A stretch of 39,297 bases of DNA, taken from the NCBI GenBank assembly GCA_003221615.1, contig QHSQ01000112.1:1-39297 (forward strand), in the 5' to 3' direction. Position numbers and translations under genes: made by a program. Under the pieces are notes generated by a model. That model had not been told where the DNA came from. It was given only the letters and a program-made list of their open reading frames with translations, and ran no database searches. How positions within the stretch are numbered: position 1 is the stretch's first letter; each line of letters starts with the position of its first letter. The DNA is from Candidatus Rokuibacteriota bacterium. Its GTDB lineage: Bacteria; Methylomirabilota; Methylomirabilia; Rokubacteriales; CSP1-6. Positions 8,499 to 17,947 of the stretch are shown piece by piece.

Positions 8499-9170
8499 TC
8501 AGCCCTCGTCCTTCGCGACGTGACCGCCGTCGAGCGTCACCGTGCGGCGGCGAAGCGTTGCAGCCAGGCGAGCCTGGTGCGTGGCCAGCACGATCGTGGT
8601 TCCGCCCGATCCGATATCCTTGAGCGCCTCGAGGATCTCGGCGGCCATCGCCTCGTCGAGATTTCCGGTGGGCTCGTCGGCGAGGAGGAGCGGCGGCCGC
8701 CTCACGATGGCCCGAGCCAGCGCCGCGCGTTGCGCCTCGCCCTGCGAGAGCTGCGCGGGGTAGGCCTGAGCCCGCGACGACAACCCGACGATGCGGAGCG
8801 CGTCGAAGACGCGCTCGGTGATCTCGCGCCGGGGTGCGCCGAGCACGCGCAGGACGAAGGCGACGTTCTCGTAGACGGTGCGGACGGGCAGCAGCTTGGC
8901 GTCCTGGAAGACGACGCCGATCGAGCGGCGGAGCGCCGCCACCTGCCAGCGCCGCAGGGGTACCAGATTGTAGCCAAGAACCTCGATGTCGCCCTCGGAG
9001 GGCAGGTCATCTCGGTAGAGGAGGCGGAGCAACGTGGTCTTGCCGGCCCCGCTCGCGCCTGTCAGGACCACGAACTCGCCCTTGGCGATCCTGAACGACA
9101 CCTCGCGCAGCGCAGGGACCTTCACGGGCCCGACCGAGTACACCTTCGACACCCGGTGAACCTCAATCAT
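8499..9170 (-). CDS. ftsE: Cell-division ATP-binding protein FtsE
   Basis: This 223-aa ABC ATPase has Walker A GASGAGKTT at 38-46, signature LSQGEAQRAALARA, Walker B LLLADEPTGNLD and the switch His in VLATHQ. Size and the adjacent ftsX identify it as FtsE rather than a LolD or MacB ATPase. It acts at the inner face of the membrane with FtsX at the division site. There is no clear Shine-Dalgarno before its ATG, and a TATAAT lies 13 nt upstream, so it may head its own transcript with a very short leader. Confidence 0.92.
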   Translation of the reverse strand: MIEVHRVSKVYSVGPVKVPALREVSFRIAKGEFVVLTGASGAGKTTLLRLLYRDDLPSEGDIEVLGYNLVPLRRWQVAALRRSIGVVFQDAKLLPVRTVYENVAFVLRVLGAPRREITERVFDALRIVGLSSRAQAYPAQLSQGEAQRAALARAIVRRPPLLLADEPTGNLDEAMAAEILEALKDIGSGGTTIVLATHQARLAATLRRRTVTLDGGHVAKDEG

Positions 9171-9183
9171 GACGGGCGGTTCG

Positions 9184-9189
9184 ATTATA
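9184..9189 (-). promoter_or_regulatory. Candidate -10 element upstream of ftsE
   Basis: A perfect TATAAT on the minus strand lies in the 29-nt gap between gatB and ftsE, 13 nt before the ftsE ATG. The hexamer 17 nt further upstream (CTCGCA) is a weak -35. A start site about 7 nt downstream would leave a leader of about 7 nt with no Shine-Dalgarno. Confidence 0.4.
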
Positions 9190-9199
9190 GCCGTGGGCT

Positions 9200-10672
9200 T
9201 CAGGTTTGCGAGAGCTTGTCCTCCAGGAGGCGGTTCACCAGCGCTGGGTTGGCCTTGCCCCGCGTGGCCTTCATGACCTGCCCGACGAGCGCTCCCTTGG
9301 CCTCTTTCTTGCCCCGGCGATAGTCCTCGATCGCCTTCGGGTTGGCGGCCATTACCGACTCGATCACCTGGACGAGCGCCCCCTCGTCCGCGACTTGCGT
9401 GAGACCGTCACGCTCGACGATCGTCCGGGCGTCCTCCCCCGAGACAAACATCTTCTGGAACACGTCCTTGGCGATCTTGCCGCTGATGGTGGCGTTCTCG
9501 ATGAGCCGGAGCAGGCCGACCAGATGGCCCGGGGAAATCGGCGAGGTGCCGATCGCGCGCTCGTCGTCACCGGGCAGGACACGGAGGAGCTCCGACATGA
9601 TCCAGTTGGAGAGAGTCTTCGGCCGCTCGCTACGAGCCCCCGGCCCGGGCCCCCACTCCCGCAGCGCGGCTTCGTAGTAGTCCACGAGCGCGCGCGACTG
9701 CGTCAAAACCTCGGCGTCGTAGGGCGGCAGCCCGTACTGCGCGACCGCCCGTTGCCGCCAGGCGCGCGGCAGCTCGGGAAGCGCCGCCCGGATCTCCTCG
9801 ACCCACCGCCGGTCGATCTGGAGCGGGACCAGGTCGGGCTCGGGGAAGTAGCGATAGTCGTGCGCGAACTCCTTCGAGCGCATCGAACGCGTGTAGCCGC
9901 GGTCGGCGTCCCAGAGGCGCGTCTCCTGGACGATGCGCTCGCCCGCGTCGAGCGCCAGCGCCTGGCGCTGCTCCTCGAACTCGAGCGCCCGCTGGACGTT
10001 GCGGAACGAGTTCAGGTTCTTGATCTCGACCTTCGTCCCGAGCGTGCCGCTTCCCCGAGGCCGGAGCGAGATGTTCGCATCGCACCGGAGCGAGCCTTCC
10101 TCCATGTTACCGTCGCAGACGCCGAGGAAGATCAGCACGGTGCGGAAGGCTCGCAGGTAGGCGGCGGCCTCTTCGGGCGACGAGAGCTCAGGCCGCGAGA
10201 CGGTCTCCATGAGCGCCACGCCGGACCGGTTGAAGTCGACCAGGCTCGCCTGCGCGGTCTCGAGCGGGCCCTCGTGGAGGAGCTTGCCCACGTCCTCCTC
10301 GAGGTGCAGCCGCTGGATCCCGATGGCGCGCGCGCCGCCCTCGATATCGATCTCGAGGGAGCCGTTCTCGGCCAGCGGCTCCTCGTACTGGCTGATCTGA
10401 TAGTTCTTCGGCATGTCCGGGTAATAGTAGTGCTTGCGCGCGAAGCGGCACGCGTCGTTGACGCGACAGCCGAACGCCAGGGCCGTGCGGATCCCGAACT
10501 CGACCGCCCGGCGATTCACGACCGGGAGCACACCCGGCATCCCCAGACACACCGGACACGTCTGCGTGTTGGGCCGCGCGCCGAAGGTCGTCGGGCACCC
10601 GCAGAACATCTTCGAGCGCGTCGAGAGCTGCGCGTGGACCTCGAGGCCGATGACGGTCTCGTAGGTGGTCAT
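9200..10672 (-). CDS. gatB: Asp-tRNA(Asn)/Glu-tRNA(Gln) amidotransferase subunit B
   Basis: This 490-aa subunit binds misacylated Glu-tRNAGln or Asp-tRNAAsn and activates it with ATP for amidation. Recognisable parts are the N-terminal [15 protein letters not shown], the zinc-type cysteines in [10 protein letters not shown] and [10 protein letters not shown], the cradle region with [19 protein letters not shown], and the C-terminal YqeY-like tail ending in [16 protein letters not shown]. The true start is the ATG at 10672, overlapping the gatA stop as ATGA. The much longer open frame extending to 11881 is antisense-type read-through of gatA in another frame. Confidence 0.96.
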   Translation of the reverse strand: MTTYETVIGLEVHAQLSTRSKMFCGCPTTFGARPNTQTCPVCLGMPGVLPVVNRRAVEFGIRTALAFGCRVNDACRFARKHYYYPDMPKNYQISQYEEPLAENGSLEIDIEGGARAIGIQRLHLEEDVGKLLHEGPLETAQASLVDFNRSGVALMETVSRPELSSPEEAAAYLRAFRTVLIFLGVCDGNMEEGSLRCDANISLRPRGSGTLGTKVEIKNLNSFRNVQRALEFEEQRQALALDAGERIVQETRLWDADRGYTRSMRSKEFAHDYRYFPEPDLVPLQIDRRWVEEIRAALPELPRAWRQRAVAQYGLPPYDAEVLTQSRALVDYYEAALREWGPGPGARSERPKTLSNWIMSELLRVLPGDDERAIGTSPISPGHLVGLLRLIENATISGKIAKDVFQKMFVSGEDARTIVERDGLTQVADEGALVQVIESVMAANPKAIEDYRRGKKEAKGALVGQVMKATRGKANPALVNRLLEDKLSQT

Positions 10673-12117
10673 GACAGATCCGGACGGCGCGAGCGCCACG
10701 TGGTGGCCTGCTCGTACGCGTACGCCGCACGGAGCACGCGGGCTTCGTCGAGCGGGCGACCGAGCACTTGCAATCCGATCGGCAGTCCGCCCGCGTTGAA
10801 GCCGCACGGCACCGAGACCCCCGGGATACCCGACAGGTTGCCCGGGATCGTGAAGACGTCGTTGAGGTACATCGACAGCGGGTCTTCCTTTTCGCCGTGC
10901 TTGAACGCGACGTTCGGCGTGGTCGGCGCGACGATCAGGTCGACACGCGCGAAAGCGGCCGCGAACTCGCGGCGCACGAGCGTCCGAACGCTCTGCGCCT
11001 TGCCATAGTACGCGTCGTAGTAGCCGGCCGAGAGCGCGTACGTGCCGAGCATGATCCGGCGCTTGACCTCGGCGCCGAAGCCCGCGGCGCGCGTCTTGCT
11101 CTGCATCTCGATGAGATCGCGGCCCGCGACGCGCAGCCCGTACTTCACGCCGTCGTATCGCGCGAGGTTCGACGACGCCTCGGCGGGGAGGATCACGTAG
11201 TAGGCCGCCAGCGAGTGCTGGGTGGTCGGCAGCGAGACGCGCTCGATCCGGGCGCCGAGCCCCTTCAGCACCTCGATCGCCTGCCGGACGGCGCGCTCGA
11301 CGTCCGGATCCATGCCGTCGATGAAGTACTCGTCGGGCAGTCCGAGCGTGAGGCCGGCGACGCCCTTCGACAGCTCGGCCGCGTAGTCGGGCACGGGCGC
11401 CTCGATCGAGGTGGCGTCGCGCCGATCGTAGCCGGCGACGGCGGTGAGCAGCAGCGCCGTGTCCGTGACGTCCTGGGCGAAGGGGCCGATCTGGTCGAGC
11501 GAGGAGGCCAGCGCGATCAGGCCGTAGCGCGACACGCGGCCGTAGGTCGGCTTCATGCCCACGACGCCGCAGAACGCGGCCGGCTGTCTGATCGATCCGC
11601 CCGTGTCGCTCCCGTACGAGCCCGCCGCGAGGCCACCGGCCACCGCCGCGGCCGATCCTCCGGACGAGCCGCCCGGCACGCGCGCCAGGTCCCAGGGGTT
11701 GCGCGTCGGGTGAAACGCCGAGTGCTCGGTGGACGAGCCCATCGCGAACTCGTCCATGTTGGTCTTGCCCAGGATCACCGCGCCGGCCGCCTGAAGCCGC
11801 TCGACGGTGGTCGCGTCGTAAGGCGGCACGAAGCGCTCGAGCATCTTCGAGCCGGCCGTGGTCCTCACGCCCGCCGTGCACAGCACGTCCTTCAGCGCCA
11901 CCGGCGCCCCGTCGAGCGGACCGCGCGGCGTGCCGGCGCGCCAGCGAAGCTCGGATTCGTGCGCGGCGGCCAGCGCCTGCTCGCGCACGACCGTGAGGTA
12001 TGCGCCGACCTTGCCGTCGAGCGCGCCGATGCGCGCCAGGTAGTCCTCCGCGACTGCGGTCGGCGTGAGATCGCCGCGCCGGTAGGCGTCGGTCAGCTCG
12101 TGGATGGGCTGGTGCAT
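10669..12117 (-). CDS. gatA: Asp-tRNA(Asn)/Glu-tRNA(Gln) amidotransferase subunit A
   Basis: This 482-aa amidase-signature enzyme releases ammonia from glutamine for the GatB reaction. The Ser-cisSer-Lys triad can be placed at K76 (APVALKDVL), S151 ([15 protein letters not shown]) and S175 ([11 protein letters not shown]), with the same spacing as characterised GatA. I choose the ATG at 12117 ([10 protein letters not shown]), which overlaps the gatC stop by one base (TGATG). The frame is open further upstream, but that extension lies inside gatC and has no family resemblance. Confidence 0.96.
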   Translation of the reverse strand: MHQPIHELTDAYRRGDLTPTAVAEDYLARIGALDGKVGAYLTVVREQALAAAHESELRWRAGTPRGPLDGAPVALKDVLCTAGVRTTAGSKMLERFVPPYDATTVERLQAAGAVILGKTNMDEFAMGSSTEHSAFHPTRNPWDLARVPGGSSGGSAAAVAGGLAAGSYGSDTGGSIRQPAAFCGVVGMKPTYGRVSRYGLIALASSLDQIGPFAQDVTDTALLLTAVAGYDRRDATSIEAPVPDYAAELSKGVAGLTLGLPDEYFIDGMDPDVERAVRQAIEVLKGLGARIERVSLPTTQHSLAAYYVILPAEASSNLARYDGVKYGLRVAGRDLIEMQSKTRAAGFGAEVKRRIMLGTYALSAGYYDAYYGKAQSVRTLVRREFAAAFARVDLIVAPTTPNVAFKHGEKEDPLSMYLNDVFTIPGNLSGIPGVSVPCGFNAGGLPIGLQVLGRPLDEARVLRAAYAYEQATTWRSRRPDLS

Positions 12118-12404
12118 CACTCCTCGATGATCCGCGGCACGCGAAAGAACTCGCCGCTCGGATCCGGCGCGTTGGCGAGCACGGACGCCTGGGGCAGGCA
12201 CGGCGCGACCTCGTCCTCGCGCATCACGTTGACCACGTCCACCGCGTGCGAGGTCGGCTCGACGCCCTCGGTCGGCACCGCGCGCAAGGTGTCGAGGTGC
12301 GCGAGGATCGAGTTCAGCTGCTCGCGCATCCGCTCGAGCTCCGCCTCGGTCAGGGCCAGGCGCGTCAGGCGCGCCACGTGCTCGACGTCCTTGCGATCGA
12401 TCAT
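12117..12404 (-). CDS. gatC: Asp-tRNA(Asn)/Glu-tRNA(Gln) amidotransferase subunit C
   Basis: This 95-aa protein has the GatC pattern: an N-terminal [16 protein letters not shown] helix, a middle [14 protein letters not shown] helix, VEPTSHAVD, and the C-terminal FFRVPRII. GatC wraps around GatA and stabilises the GatAB complex. The ATG at 12404 shares one base with the uvrD stop (TGATG); a GTG one codon earlier is possible. Its position inside uvrD-gatC-gatA-gatB indicates coupled translation of all four. Confidence 0.93.
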   Translation of the reverse strand: MIDRKDVEHVARLTRLALTEAELERMREQLNSILAHLDTLRAVPTEGVEPTSHAVDVVNVMREDEVAPCLPQASVLANAPDPSGEFFRVPRIIEE

Positions 12405-14566
12405 CACATCTCCTCGAGATGGGCGTACTGGACCGAGAGCCGCTTGCGCCCGACGCTCGCGAACCCGACCGTCACGACGAAGTCGGACCCATCCCGCTCG
12501 ATCCCGACCACCAGCCCCTCGCCGAAGCGCGCGTGGCGCACCCGGGATCCGACGCGGAACGGCAGGTCCTCGCCGACCGTCTCGGCGGCCGCGGCGTAGG
12601 CCGCCGCGTCGTTGGCCCAGCCGGGCGGCGCCTCACGCCGAGCGTTCAGCGAGACGAGCTGGCTCTCGGGCATCTCGCGCAGGAATCGCGAGGGCTCGCC
12701 GACGCCGTAGCCATGAATCCGTCGATGGAGCGCGTACGAGAGATAGAGGCGCTCGCGCGCGCGCGTGACGCCGACGTAGCAGAGTCGGCGCTCCTCCTCG
12801 ATCTCGTCCTCGTCGTTCATCGACCGGGCGTGCGGGAACACGCCCTCCTCCATGCCGGTCAGGAACACGGCCGGGAACTCGAGTCCCTTGGCCGAGTGGA
12901 GTGTCATCAAGGTCACCCGCGCGCCCTCGTCCTTCAGCTCGTCGATGTCGGCCATCAGCGCGATCCCGTCGAGGAACCCCTCGAGCGTCGGGCTCGATTC
13001 GGTGCGCATGTAGTCCTCGGCGGCCGCGATCAGCTCCTCGAGATTTTCCAGGCGTGCCTCGGCCTCTGGCGAACGCTCGACGCGTAGCGCCTCGCGATAG
13101 CCCGTCGCGTCCAGCAGATGGTCGATGAAGGCCGGCGGCGTCAACTCCCCGCGGCGATCGCCCAGCCCGCGGACCAGCGTCGCGAAATCCTCGAGCGACC
13201 GGCGCGCCTTGCCGGTGATCGCCGTCGGTGGCTCGCCGGCTACCGCGAGCAGGCCCCGGCCGGCGCGCGCCTCGTCCAGCCGCGCCAGGGTCGCGGGCCC
13301 GATGCCGCGGACCGGCGTCTGGATGGCGCGCCGGAAGGCGACGTCGTCGGTCGGGTTGACCGCGAGGCGCACGTACGCGAGCGCGTCCTTGATTTCTTTT
13401 CGCTCGTAAAACCGGACGCCGCCGACGATCCCGTAGGGCACGCGCGCGCGGCGCAGCGCGTCCTCGAGCACGCGCGACTGCGCGTTCGTCCGGTAGAAGA
13501 CCGCGATCCCACTCCATGCCACGCCCTCGCCGCGCAGCCCGAGCATCGTCTGGGCGACGAAGTTCGCCTCCTCGTGCTCGTCCCAGGCGCGGTACATCTT
13601 CGGTGGATCACCCTCGGCGTTCTCGGTCCAGAGCGTCTTGTCTTTGCGCTGCCGGTTGTGATCGATAACCGCCGAGGCCAGCGAGAGGATCCGCTGGGTC
13701 GAGCGGTAGTTCTGCTCGAGCTTCACCACGCGCGTGCCCGGATAGTCCTGCTCGAAATCGAGGATGTTCCGGATGTCGGCCCCGCGCCATTTGTAAACAC
13801 TCTGGTCGGGGTCGCCCACGACGCAGACGTTCCGGTGCTCGCCGGTCAACAGGCGGATGATCCGGTACTGCGCGCGGTTCGTGTCCTGGTACTCGTCGAC
13901 GAGGACGTAACGCCAGAGCCCGCGATACCACGCGACCGCCTCGGGCACGTCTTGGAGGAGCTGCACGGTCTTGAGCAACAGGTCGTCGAAGTCGACGGCA
14001 CCCACGGCGCGCAGACGCTCTTCGTATCGAGCGTAGACGTGCGTGATCTTCGCTTCCCACGGCCCGCGCGCCGAGTGCCGCGCGGTGTCGACGCCCATCA
14101 TGTGGTTCTTCCAGTAGCTGATGCGCTGGGTGACGGTCCCGGGCGTGGTCGCGCGGTCGGCCAGGTCGAGCTCCTTCATGCACTCCTTGACCAAGCTCTC
14201 GCGGTCGTCCTCGTCGTAGATGAGGAAGTGAGGCGGCAGCCCGATGTGTCGTCCGTGCTGGCGCAGGATCCTGACGCACGCCGAATGGAACGTGGCGATG
14301 AGCGGCGCCTTGAGCCCCACCGGCAACAGGAGCGAGTCGACCCGCCGGGCCATTTCTCCGGCAGCCTTGTTGGTGAACGTGACGGCCAGGAGGTTCCTGG
14401 GCGAGACCCCGCGCTCGCCGGTGAGCCAGGCGATGCGATAGGCGATGACGCGGGTCTTGCCGCTGCCGGCGCCGGCCAGGACGAGCATCGGCCCGTCCCC
14501 CGCCGTGACGGCCTCGCGCTGCGGAGGGTTCAGATCGTCGAGGAGATGCTTGAGCTCGGGAGGCAC
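12404..14566 (-). CDS. uvrD: UvrD/PcrA superfamily 1A DNA helicase
   Basis: This 720-aa 3'-5' helicase has Q-motif LNPPQREAV, Walker A AGAGSGKT at 31-38, motif Ia [11 protein letters not shown], motif [14 protein letters not shown], motif [18 protein letters not shown], motif IV EQNYRS, motif [11 protein letters not shown] and motif [17 protein letters not shown]-terminal tail ([18 protein letters not shown]) is the Tudor-like RNA polymerase-binding element of PcrA/UvrD. It acts in nucleotide excision repair and removal of stalled complexes. Translation begins at a GTG with no Shine-Dalgarno and a -10 box 6 nt upstream, so the mRNA is probably leaderless. It heads the gatCAB operon. Confidence 0.93.
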   Translation of the reverse strand: MPPELKHLLDDLNPPQREAVTAGDGPMLVLAGAGSGKTRVIAYRIAWLTGERGVSPRNLLAVTFTNKAAGEMARRVDSLLLPVGLKAPLIATFHSACVRILRQHGRHIGLPPHFLIYDEDDRESLVKECMKELDLADRATTPGTVTQRISYWKNHMMGVDTARHSARGPWEAKITHVYARYEERLRAVGAVDFDDLLLKTVQLLQDVPEAVAWYRGLWRYVLVDEYQDTNRAQYRIIRLLTGEHRNVCVVGDPDQSVYKWRGADIRNILDFEQDYPGTRVVKLEQNYRSTQRILSLASAVIDHNRQRKDKTLWTENAEGDPPKMYRAWDEHEEANFVAQTMLGLRGEGVAWSGIAVFYRTNAQSRVLEDALRRARVPYGIVGGVRFYERKEIKDALAYVRLAVNPTDDVAFRRAIQTPVRGIGPATLARLDEARAGRGLLAVAGEPPTAITGKARRSLEDFATLVRGLGDRRGELTPPAFIDHLLDATGYREALRVERSPEAEARLENLEELIAAAEDYMRTESSPTLEGFLDGIALMADIDELKDEGARVTLMTLHSAKGLEFPAVFLTGMEEGVFPHARSMNDEDEIEEERRLCYVGVTRARERLYLSYALHRRIHGYGVGEPSRFLREMPESQLVSLNARREAPPGWANDAAAYAAAAETVGEDLPFRVGSRVRHARFGEGLVVGIERDGSDFVVTVGFASVGRKRLSVQYAHLEEM

Positions 14567-14601
14567 CGGTCGATTGTACCGATCGATCGGTGCATCGCCA
14601 A
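14564..14601 (-). promoter_or_regulatory. uvrD promoter with palindrome between -35 and -10; leaderless start
   Basis: On the minus strand, TTGGCG (14601-14596) and TACAAT (14578-14573) are 17 nt apart. The spacer plus the first T of the -10 is occupied by a perfect 14-bp palindrome ACCGATCGATCGGT (14591-14578). The GTG start (14566-14564) begins 7 nt after the -10, where transcription would be expected to start. This looks like an operator-controlled promoter for a leaderless uvrD-gatCAB transcript. The palindrome is not a known LexA box that I recognise. Confidence 0.55.
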
Positions 14602-14607
14602 TACGAA

Positions 14608-14637
14608 GCCGGGCGGCGACGTCGCCGGCCGCCCGGC
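14608..14637 (-). terminator. glmS terminator hairpin
   Basis: A perfect 10-bp stem GCCGGGCGGC (14608-14617) / GCCGCCCGGC (14628-14637) with a 10-nt loop lies just past the glmS stop and before the uvrD promoter. In the direction of transcription it is followed by a modest TTCGTATT. It fits as the terminator separating glmUS from uvrD. Confidence 0.6.
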
Positions 14638-14650
14638 GATGAGCTGAGGG

Positions 14651-16489
14651 CTACTCGACCGTGACGCTCTTGGCGAGGTTCCGGGGCTGGTCCACGTCGC
14701 AGCCCAGCCGCACCGCGATGTGGTACGCGAGGAGCTGCAGCGGGACCACCGTGATGAGCGGCGCCAGCAGATCGGCGCAGGCGGGCACTTCGATCACGTG
14801 ATGGGCCTTGGAGGCGACGGCGCGGTCGCCGGCGTGGACGATCGCGATCACCTGCCCATCGCGCGCCCGCACTTCCTCGATGTTGCCGAGCATGCGCTCG
14901 TAGGAGCCGTCGCGCGGGGCCAGGGTGACCACCGGCAAGCGGTCGGCGATGAGGGCGATCGGGCCGTGCTTCATCTCGCCGCCGGCGTAGCCCTCGGCGT
15001 GGATGTAGGACAGCTCCTTGAGCTTGAGCGCCCCTTCCAGCGCGATCGGGAACTGCAGGCCGCGGCCGAGATAGAGGAAGTCTCGCGCGCCGACGAGCTC
15101 GCGGGCCAGCGCCGCGATCTGACCGTCGAGCTCGAGCGTCTTCTCGACGAGCCGGGGAATCTCGACGAGGTCGTGGATCCGCTTCTTCACGTCCTCGGCG
15201 GTGATCGCGCCGCGCTGGCGGCCGAGCCAGAGGCCGAGGAGGTACGTGGCGACGATCATCGTGGAGAACGCCTTGGTGGACGCCACGCCGATCTCGGGCC
15301 CCGCGTGCATGTAGAGGACGCCCGTCGCCTCACGCGCGAGCGCCGAGCCCACGACGTTGGTGATGGCGAGGATGGGGCAGCCCTTGAGCCGGGCCGCCTT
15401 GACCGCGCCCAGGGTGTCGGCGGTCTCACCCGACTGGGAGACCGCGACCACGAGGGTCTCGGGGCCGACGAGCGCGTCGCGATAGCGGAACTCGCTGCCG
15501 AGGTCGACCTCGGCGGGGATGCCGGCGAGCTTTTCCATCATGCTGCGGCCGAGCATCGCGGCGTGGAACGCGGTCCCGCAGGCGACGAGGATCACCCGTT
15601 CGATGCCGCGCACGGTGTCGGGCGCCAGGTTCACGTCGGGCAGGACCACGTTCCCGGTCTCGGGGGCGATCCGGCCGCGGAACGTGTCGGTGATGGCGCG
15701 CGGCTGCTCGTGCATCTCCTTGAGCATGAAGTGCCGGTAGCCACCCTTCTCGGCCATGATGGGATCCCACGAGATCCGCACGGACGCCCGCCGAATCGGC
15801 TCACCGTCGAGGGTCGACAGCTCGACGGAATCGGCCGTGACGACCGCCACCTCCTCGTCCTCGAGTACGACGATGTCGCGCGTGTGGGCCAGGATCGCGG
15901 GAATGTCGGAGGCGACGAACATCTCGCCCTGCCCGAGCCCCACGACGACGCTGCCCGCGCCCTGCTTGGCGGCGACCAGCCGATCGGGCGCCGCGGCGGA
16001 GATGACGCCAAGCGCGTACGATCCCCTGACCTCTTTCAGTGCGGCCTTCACCGCCTGGTCGAGTCGCCCGGCGCTCTTCAGGTGGTGCTCGATCAGGTGC
16101 GCGATGACTTCGGTATCGGTCTCCGACTTGAACTGGTGGCCCTCGGCCAGGAGGTGCTCCTTGATCTCGAGGTAGTTCTCGATGATCCCGTTGTGGACGA
16201 CGACCAGGTTGCCGTCGCAGTCGGTATGCGGGTGGGCATTCTCCTCGGACGGCCGGCCGTGAGTCGCCCACCGCGTGTGGCCGATGCCGAGCGAGCCGGC
16301 GAGCGGGCGGTCACCCAGAACGCCCTCGAGCATCTTGAGCCGCCCGGCGGCGCGCCGCACGTGGAGCGTCCCGTCGTTGAGGACCGCGATGCCCGCGGAG
16401 TCATAGCCGCGATACTCGAGCCGCTTCAGCCCCTCGACGATGATGCTGACCGCGCCCTTGTCCCCGATGTAGCCGACGATTCCACACAT
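14651..16489 (-). CDS. glmS: Glutamine--fructose-6-phosphate aminotransferase (isomerizing)
   Basis: This 612-aa enzyme makes glucosamine-6-phosphate from fructose-6-phosphate and glutamine, the first step to UDP-GlcNAc. The N-terminal class II glutaminase begins with the nucleophile Cys2 (MCGIVGYIG) and has LEYRGYDSAG, GHTRWATHG and HNGIIENY. Two SIS domains follow (about residues 285-420 and 455-590) with VACGTAFHA, SQSGETADT and GRGLQFPIALEGALKLKE. The C-terminal PRNLAKSVTVE is a standard GlmS ending. It lies 8 nt after glmU, so the two hexosamine enzymes are co-transcribed. No glmS ribozyme-like sequence is visible in the short gap. Confidence 0.97.
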   Translation of the reverse strand: MCGIVGYIGDKGAVSIIVEGLKRLEYRGYDSAGIAVLNDGTLHVRRAAGRLKMLEGVLGDRPLAGSLGIGHTRWATHGRPSEENAHPHTDCDGNLVVVHNGIIENYLEIKEHLLAEGHQFKSETDTEVIAHLIEHHLKSAGRLDQAVKAALKEVRGSYALGVISAAAPDRLVAAKQGAGSVVVGLGQGEMFVASDIPAILAHTRDIVVLEDEEVAVVTADSVELSTLDGEPIRRASVRISWDPIMAEKGGYRHFMLKEMHEQPRAITDTFRGRIAPETGNVVLPDVNLAPDTVRGIERVILVACGTAFHAAMLGRSMMEKLAGIPAEVDLGSEFRYRDALVGPETLVVAVSQSGETADTLGAVKAARLKGCPILAITNVVGSALAREATGVLYMHAGPEIGVASTKAFSTMIVATYLLGLWLGRQRGAITAEDVKKRIHDLVEIPRLVEKTLELDGQIAALARELVGARDFLYLGRGLQFPIALEGALKLKELSYIHAEGYAGGEMKHGPIALIADRLPVVTLAPRDGSYERMLGNIEEVRARDGQVIAIVHAGDRAVASKAHHVIEVPACADLLAPLITVVPLQLLAYHIAVRLGCDVDQPRNLAKSVTVE

Positions 16490-16497
16490 GGCTGACC

Positions 16498-17871
16498 TCA
16501 GTGCTCCTCGCGCTTCTTGGCCTTGCGGGCCGCCCAGCCTTCCTTGACGATCTGCTGAGCGCGTCCCACGGCGAGGGCTCCCGGTGGGACGTCCTTGGTG
16601 ATCGTGGAGCCTGCTCCGATATAGGCGCCCTCGCCGACGGTGACGGGGGCGACGAGGCTCGTGTTCGTGCCGATGAACGCCCGGTCGCCGATCTTGGTCT
16701 CGTGCTTGTGGACGCCATCGTAGTTACAGGTGATGGTTCCGGCACCGACATTGACGCCCTCGCCGACGGTGGCATCGCCGACGTAGGAGAGGTGCGGTAC
16801 CTTCGAGCCGCGCCCGATCGTCGACTTCTTGAGCTCGACGAAATTGCCCACCTTCGCCTTGGCTCCCACGTGGGACAGCGGCCGCAGGTGACAGAACGGG
16901 CCGAGCGTCGCCGCTTCCTCGATCGCCGACTCCTTCACCACGCAGTACGGCAGCAAGGTGACCCGATCAGCCATGCGAGACGAGCTCACGTGGCAGCCGA
17001 CTCCGATGACGCACTCGCCCCCAATGGAGGACTGCCCCTCGATCACCACCTGGGGATAGATCGTCGTGTCCGGGCCGATCGTGACGGCGTCCTCGATATA
17101 GGTGCTGGCCGGATCGAGGACGGTCACGCCGCCCTCCATCAGCCGATCGAGGATCCGGCGGCGCTGCACGGCCGCCACCGCCGCGAGCTGTTTTCGGTCG
17201 TTCACGCCGGCGGCTTCGCCGGGATCGGGTGTGACGACCGCGTCGACCCTGGCGCCGGCCCGAGCGAGGATGCCGATCACGTCGGTCAGGTAATACTCGC
17301 CCTGATCGTTGTTCGGCCGCACCTTGCCGAGGGCTTGCCAGAGCCGCGCGGCCGCGAAGCAGTACACCGACGTATTGATCTCGGCGATCTTCTTCTCAGC
17401 GGCCGTCGCGTCGCGCTCCTCCACGATCTTCTTGACCCGACCCCCCTGACGGACGACCCGCCCGTAACTCTGGGGCTCGGCGACGACGGCGGTCAGCACC
17501 GTCGCGGCGGCGCGGCTCTTTCGATGATGGTCGACCAGCCGCCCGATCGTCTCGACGGACAGGAGGGGCATGTCTCCCGGCAGGACGAGGATCGTTCCCT
17601 CACCGCATTCGGCCCGGGCCTGCTGGACGGCGTGCCCGCTTCCCAGACGCTCCTTCTGGACGACCGAGCGGACGTCGGGTCCAGCCACCGCCACGACCTC
17701 GTCGGCGTTCGGGCCCACGACCAGGACGATCCTGTCGGCGAGGGTCCGCGCGGTCCTGAGGGGATAGGCGATCAGTGGACGCCCGCACAGCGGGTGAAGC
17801 ACCTTGGGCTGCCGCGAGCGCATGCGCTTGCCTTCGCCCGCAGCGAGAATGACAGCGGTCACCTGATCCAT
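16498..17871 (-). CDS. glmU: Bifunctional N-acetylglucosamine-1-phosphate uridyltransferase / glucosamine-1-phosphate acetyltransferase
   Basis: This 457-aa cytosolic enzyme has an N-terminal nucleotidyltransferase domain (VILAAGEGKRMRSRQPKVLHPL at the start, LPGDMPLLS, INTSVYCF, NDQGEYYLTD) and a C-terminal left-handed beta-helix acetyltransferase domain (hexapeptide pattern from about residue 255; GNFVELKKSTIG, SYVGDATVGEGVNVGAGTI, NYDGVHKHETKIGD). It completes UDP-GlcNAc synthesis for peptidoglycan and LPS. A promoter with its -10 box 12 nt upstream precedes the ATG, giving a very short leader. It leads the glmU-glmS operon. Confidence 0.97.
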   Translation of the reverse strand: MDQVTAVILAAGEGKRMRSRQPKVLHPLCGRPLIAYPLRTARTLADRIVLVVGPNADEVVAVAGPDVRSVVQKERLGSGHAVQQARAECGEGTILVLPGDMPLLSVETIGRLVDHHRKSRAAATVLTAVVAEPQSYGRVVRQGGRVKKIVEERDATAAEKKIAEINTSVYCFAAARLWQALGKVRPNNDQGEYYLTDVIGILARAGARVDAVVTPDPGEAAGVNDRKQLAAVAAVQRRRILDRLMEGGVTVLDPASTYIEDAVTIGPDTTIYPQVVIEGQSSIGGECVIGVGCHVSSSRMADRVTLLPYCVVKESAIEEAATLGPFCHLRPLSHVGAKAKVGNFVELKKSTIGRGSKVPHLSYVGDATVGEGVNVGAGTITCNYDGVHKHETKIGDRAFIGTNTSLVAPVTVGEGAYIGAGSTITKDVPPGALAVGRAQQIVKEGWAARKAKKREEH

Positions 17872-17883
17872 AGGGTATCGATC

Positions 17884-17911
17884 ATTCTACCCCCGGACCC
17901 CCGAGTCACAA
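17884..17911 (-). promoter_or_regulatory. glmU promoter
   Basis: Minus-strand TTGTGA (17911-17906) and TAGAAT (17889-17884) are separated by 16 nt. The -10 ends 12 nt before the glmU ATG at 17871, so the expected start leaves a leader of about 6 nt. No Shine-Dalgarno is seen in that leader. Confidence 0.5.
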
Positions 17912-17947
17912 TCAGGGTTTCCCCCGAATTCTCGTCCTCGCCGGCCC

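Noticed and set aside
9200..11881. An 893-codon frame on the minus strand covering gatB and half of gatA
   Set aside because: Only the part from 10672 down is GatB. The upstream portion is arginine/glycine-rich read-through of gatA in another frame, and gatB has a clear ATGA start at 10672.
10768..12768. A 666-codon plus-strand frame opposite gatA-gatC
   Set aside because: High-GC antisense shadow: no domain, biased composition, and the minus strand encodes intact enzymes throughout.
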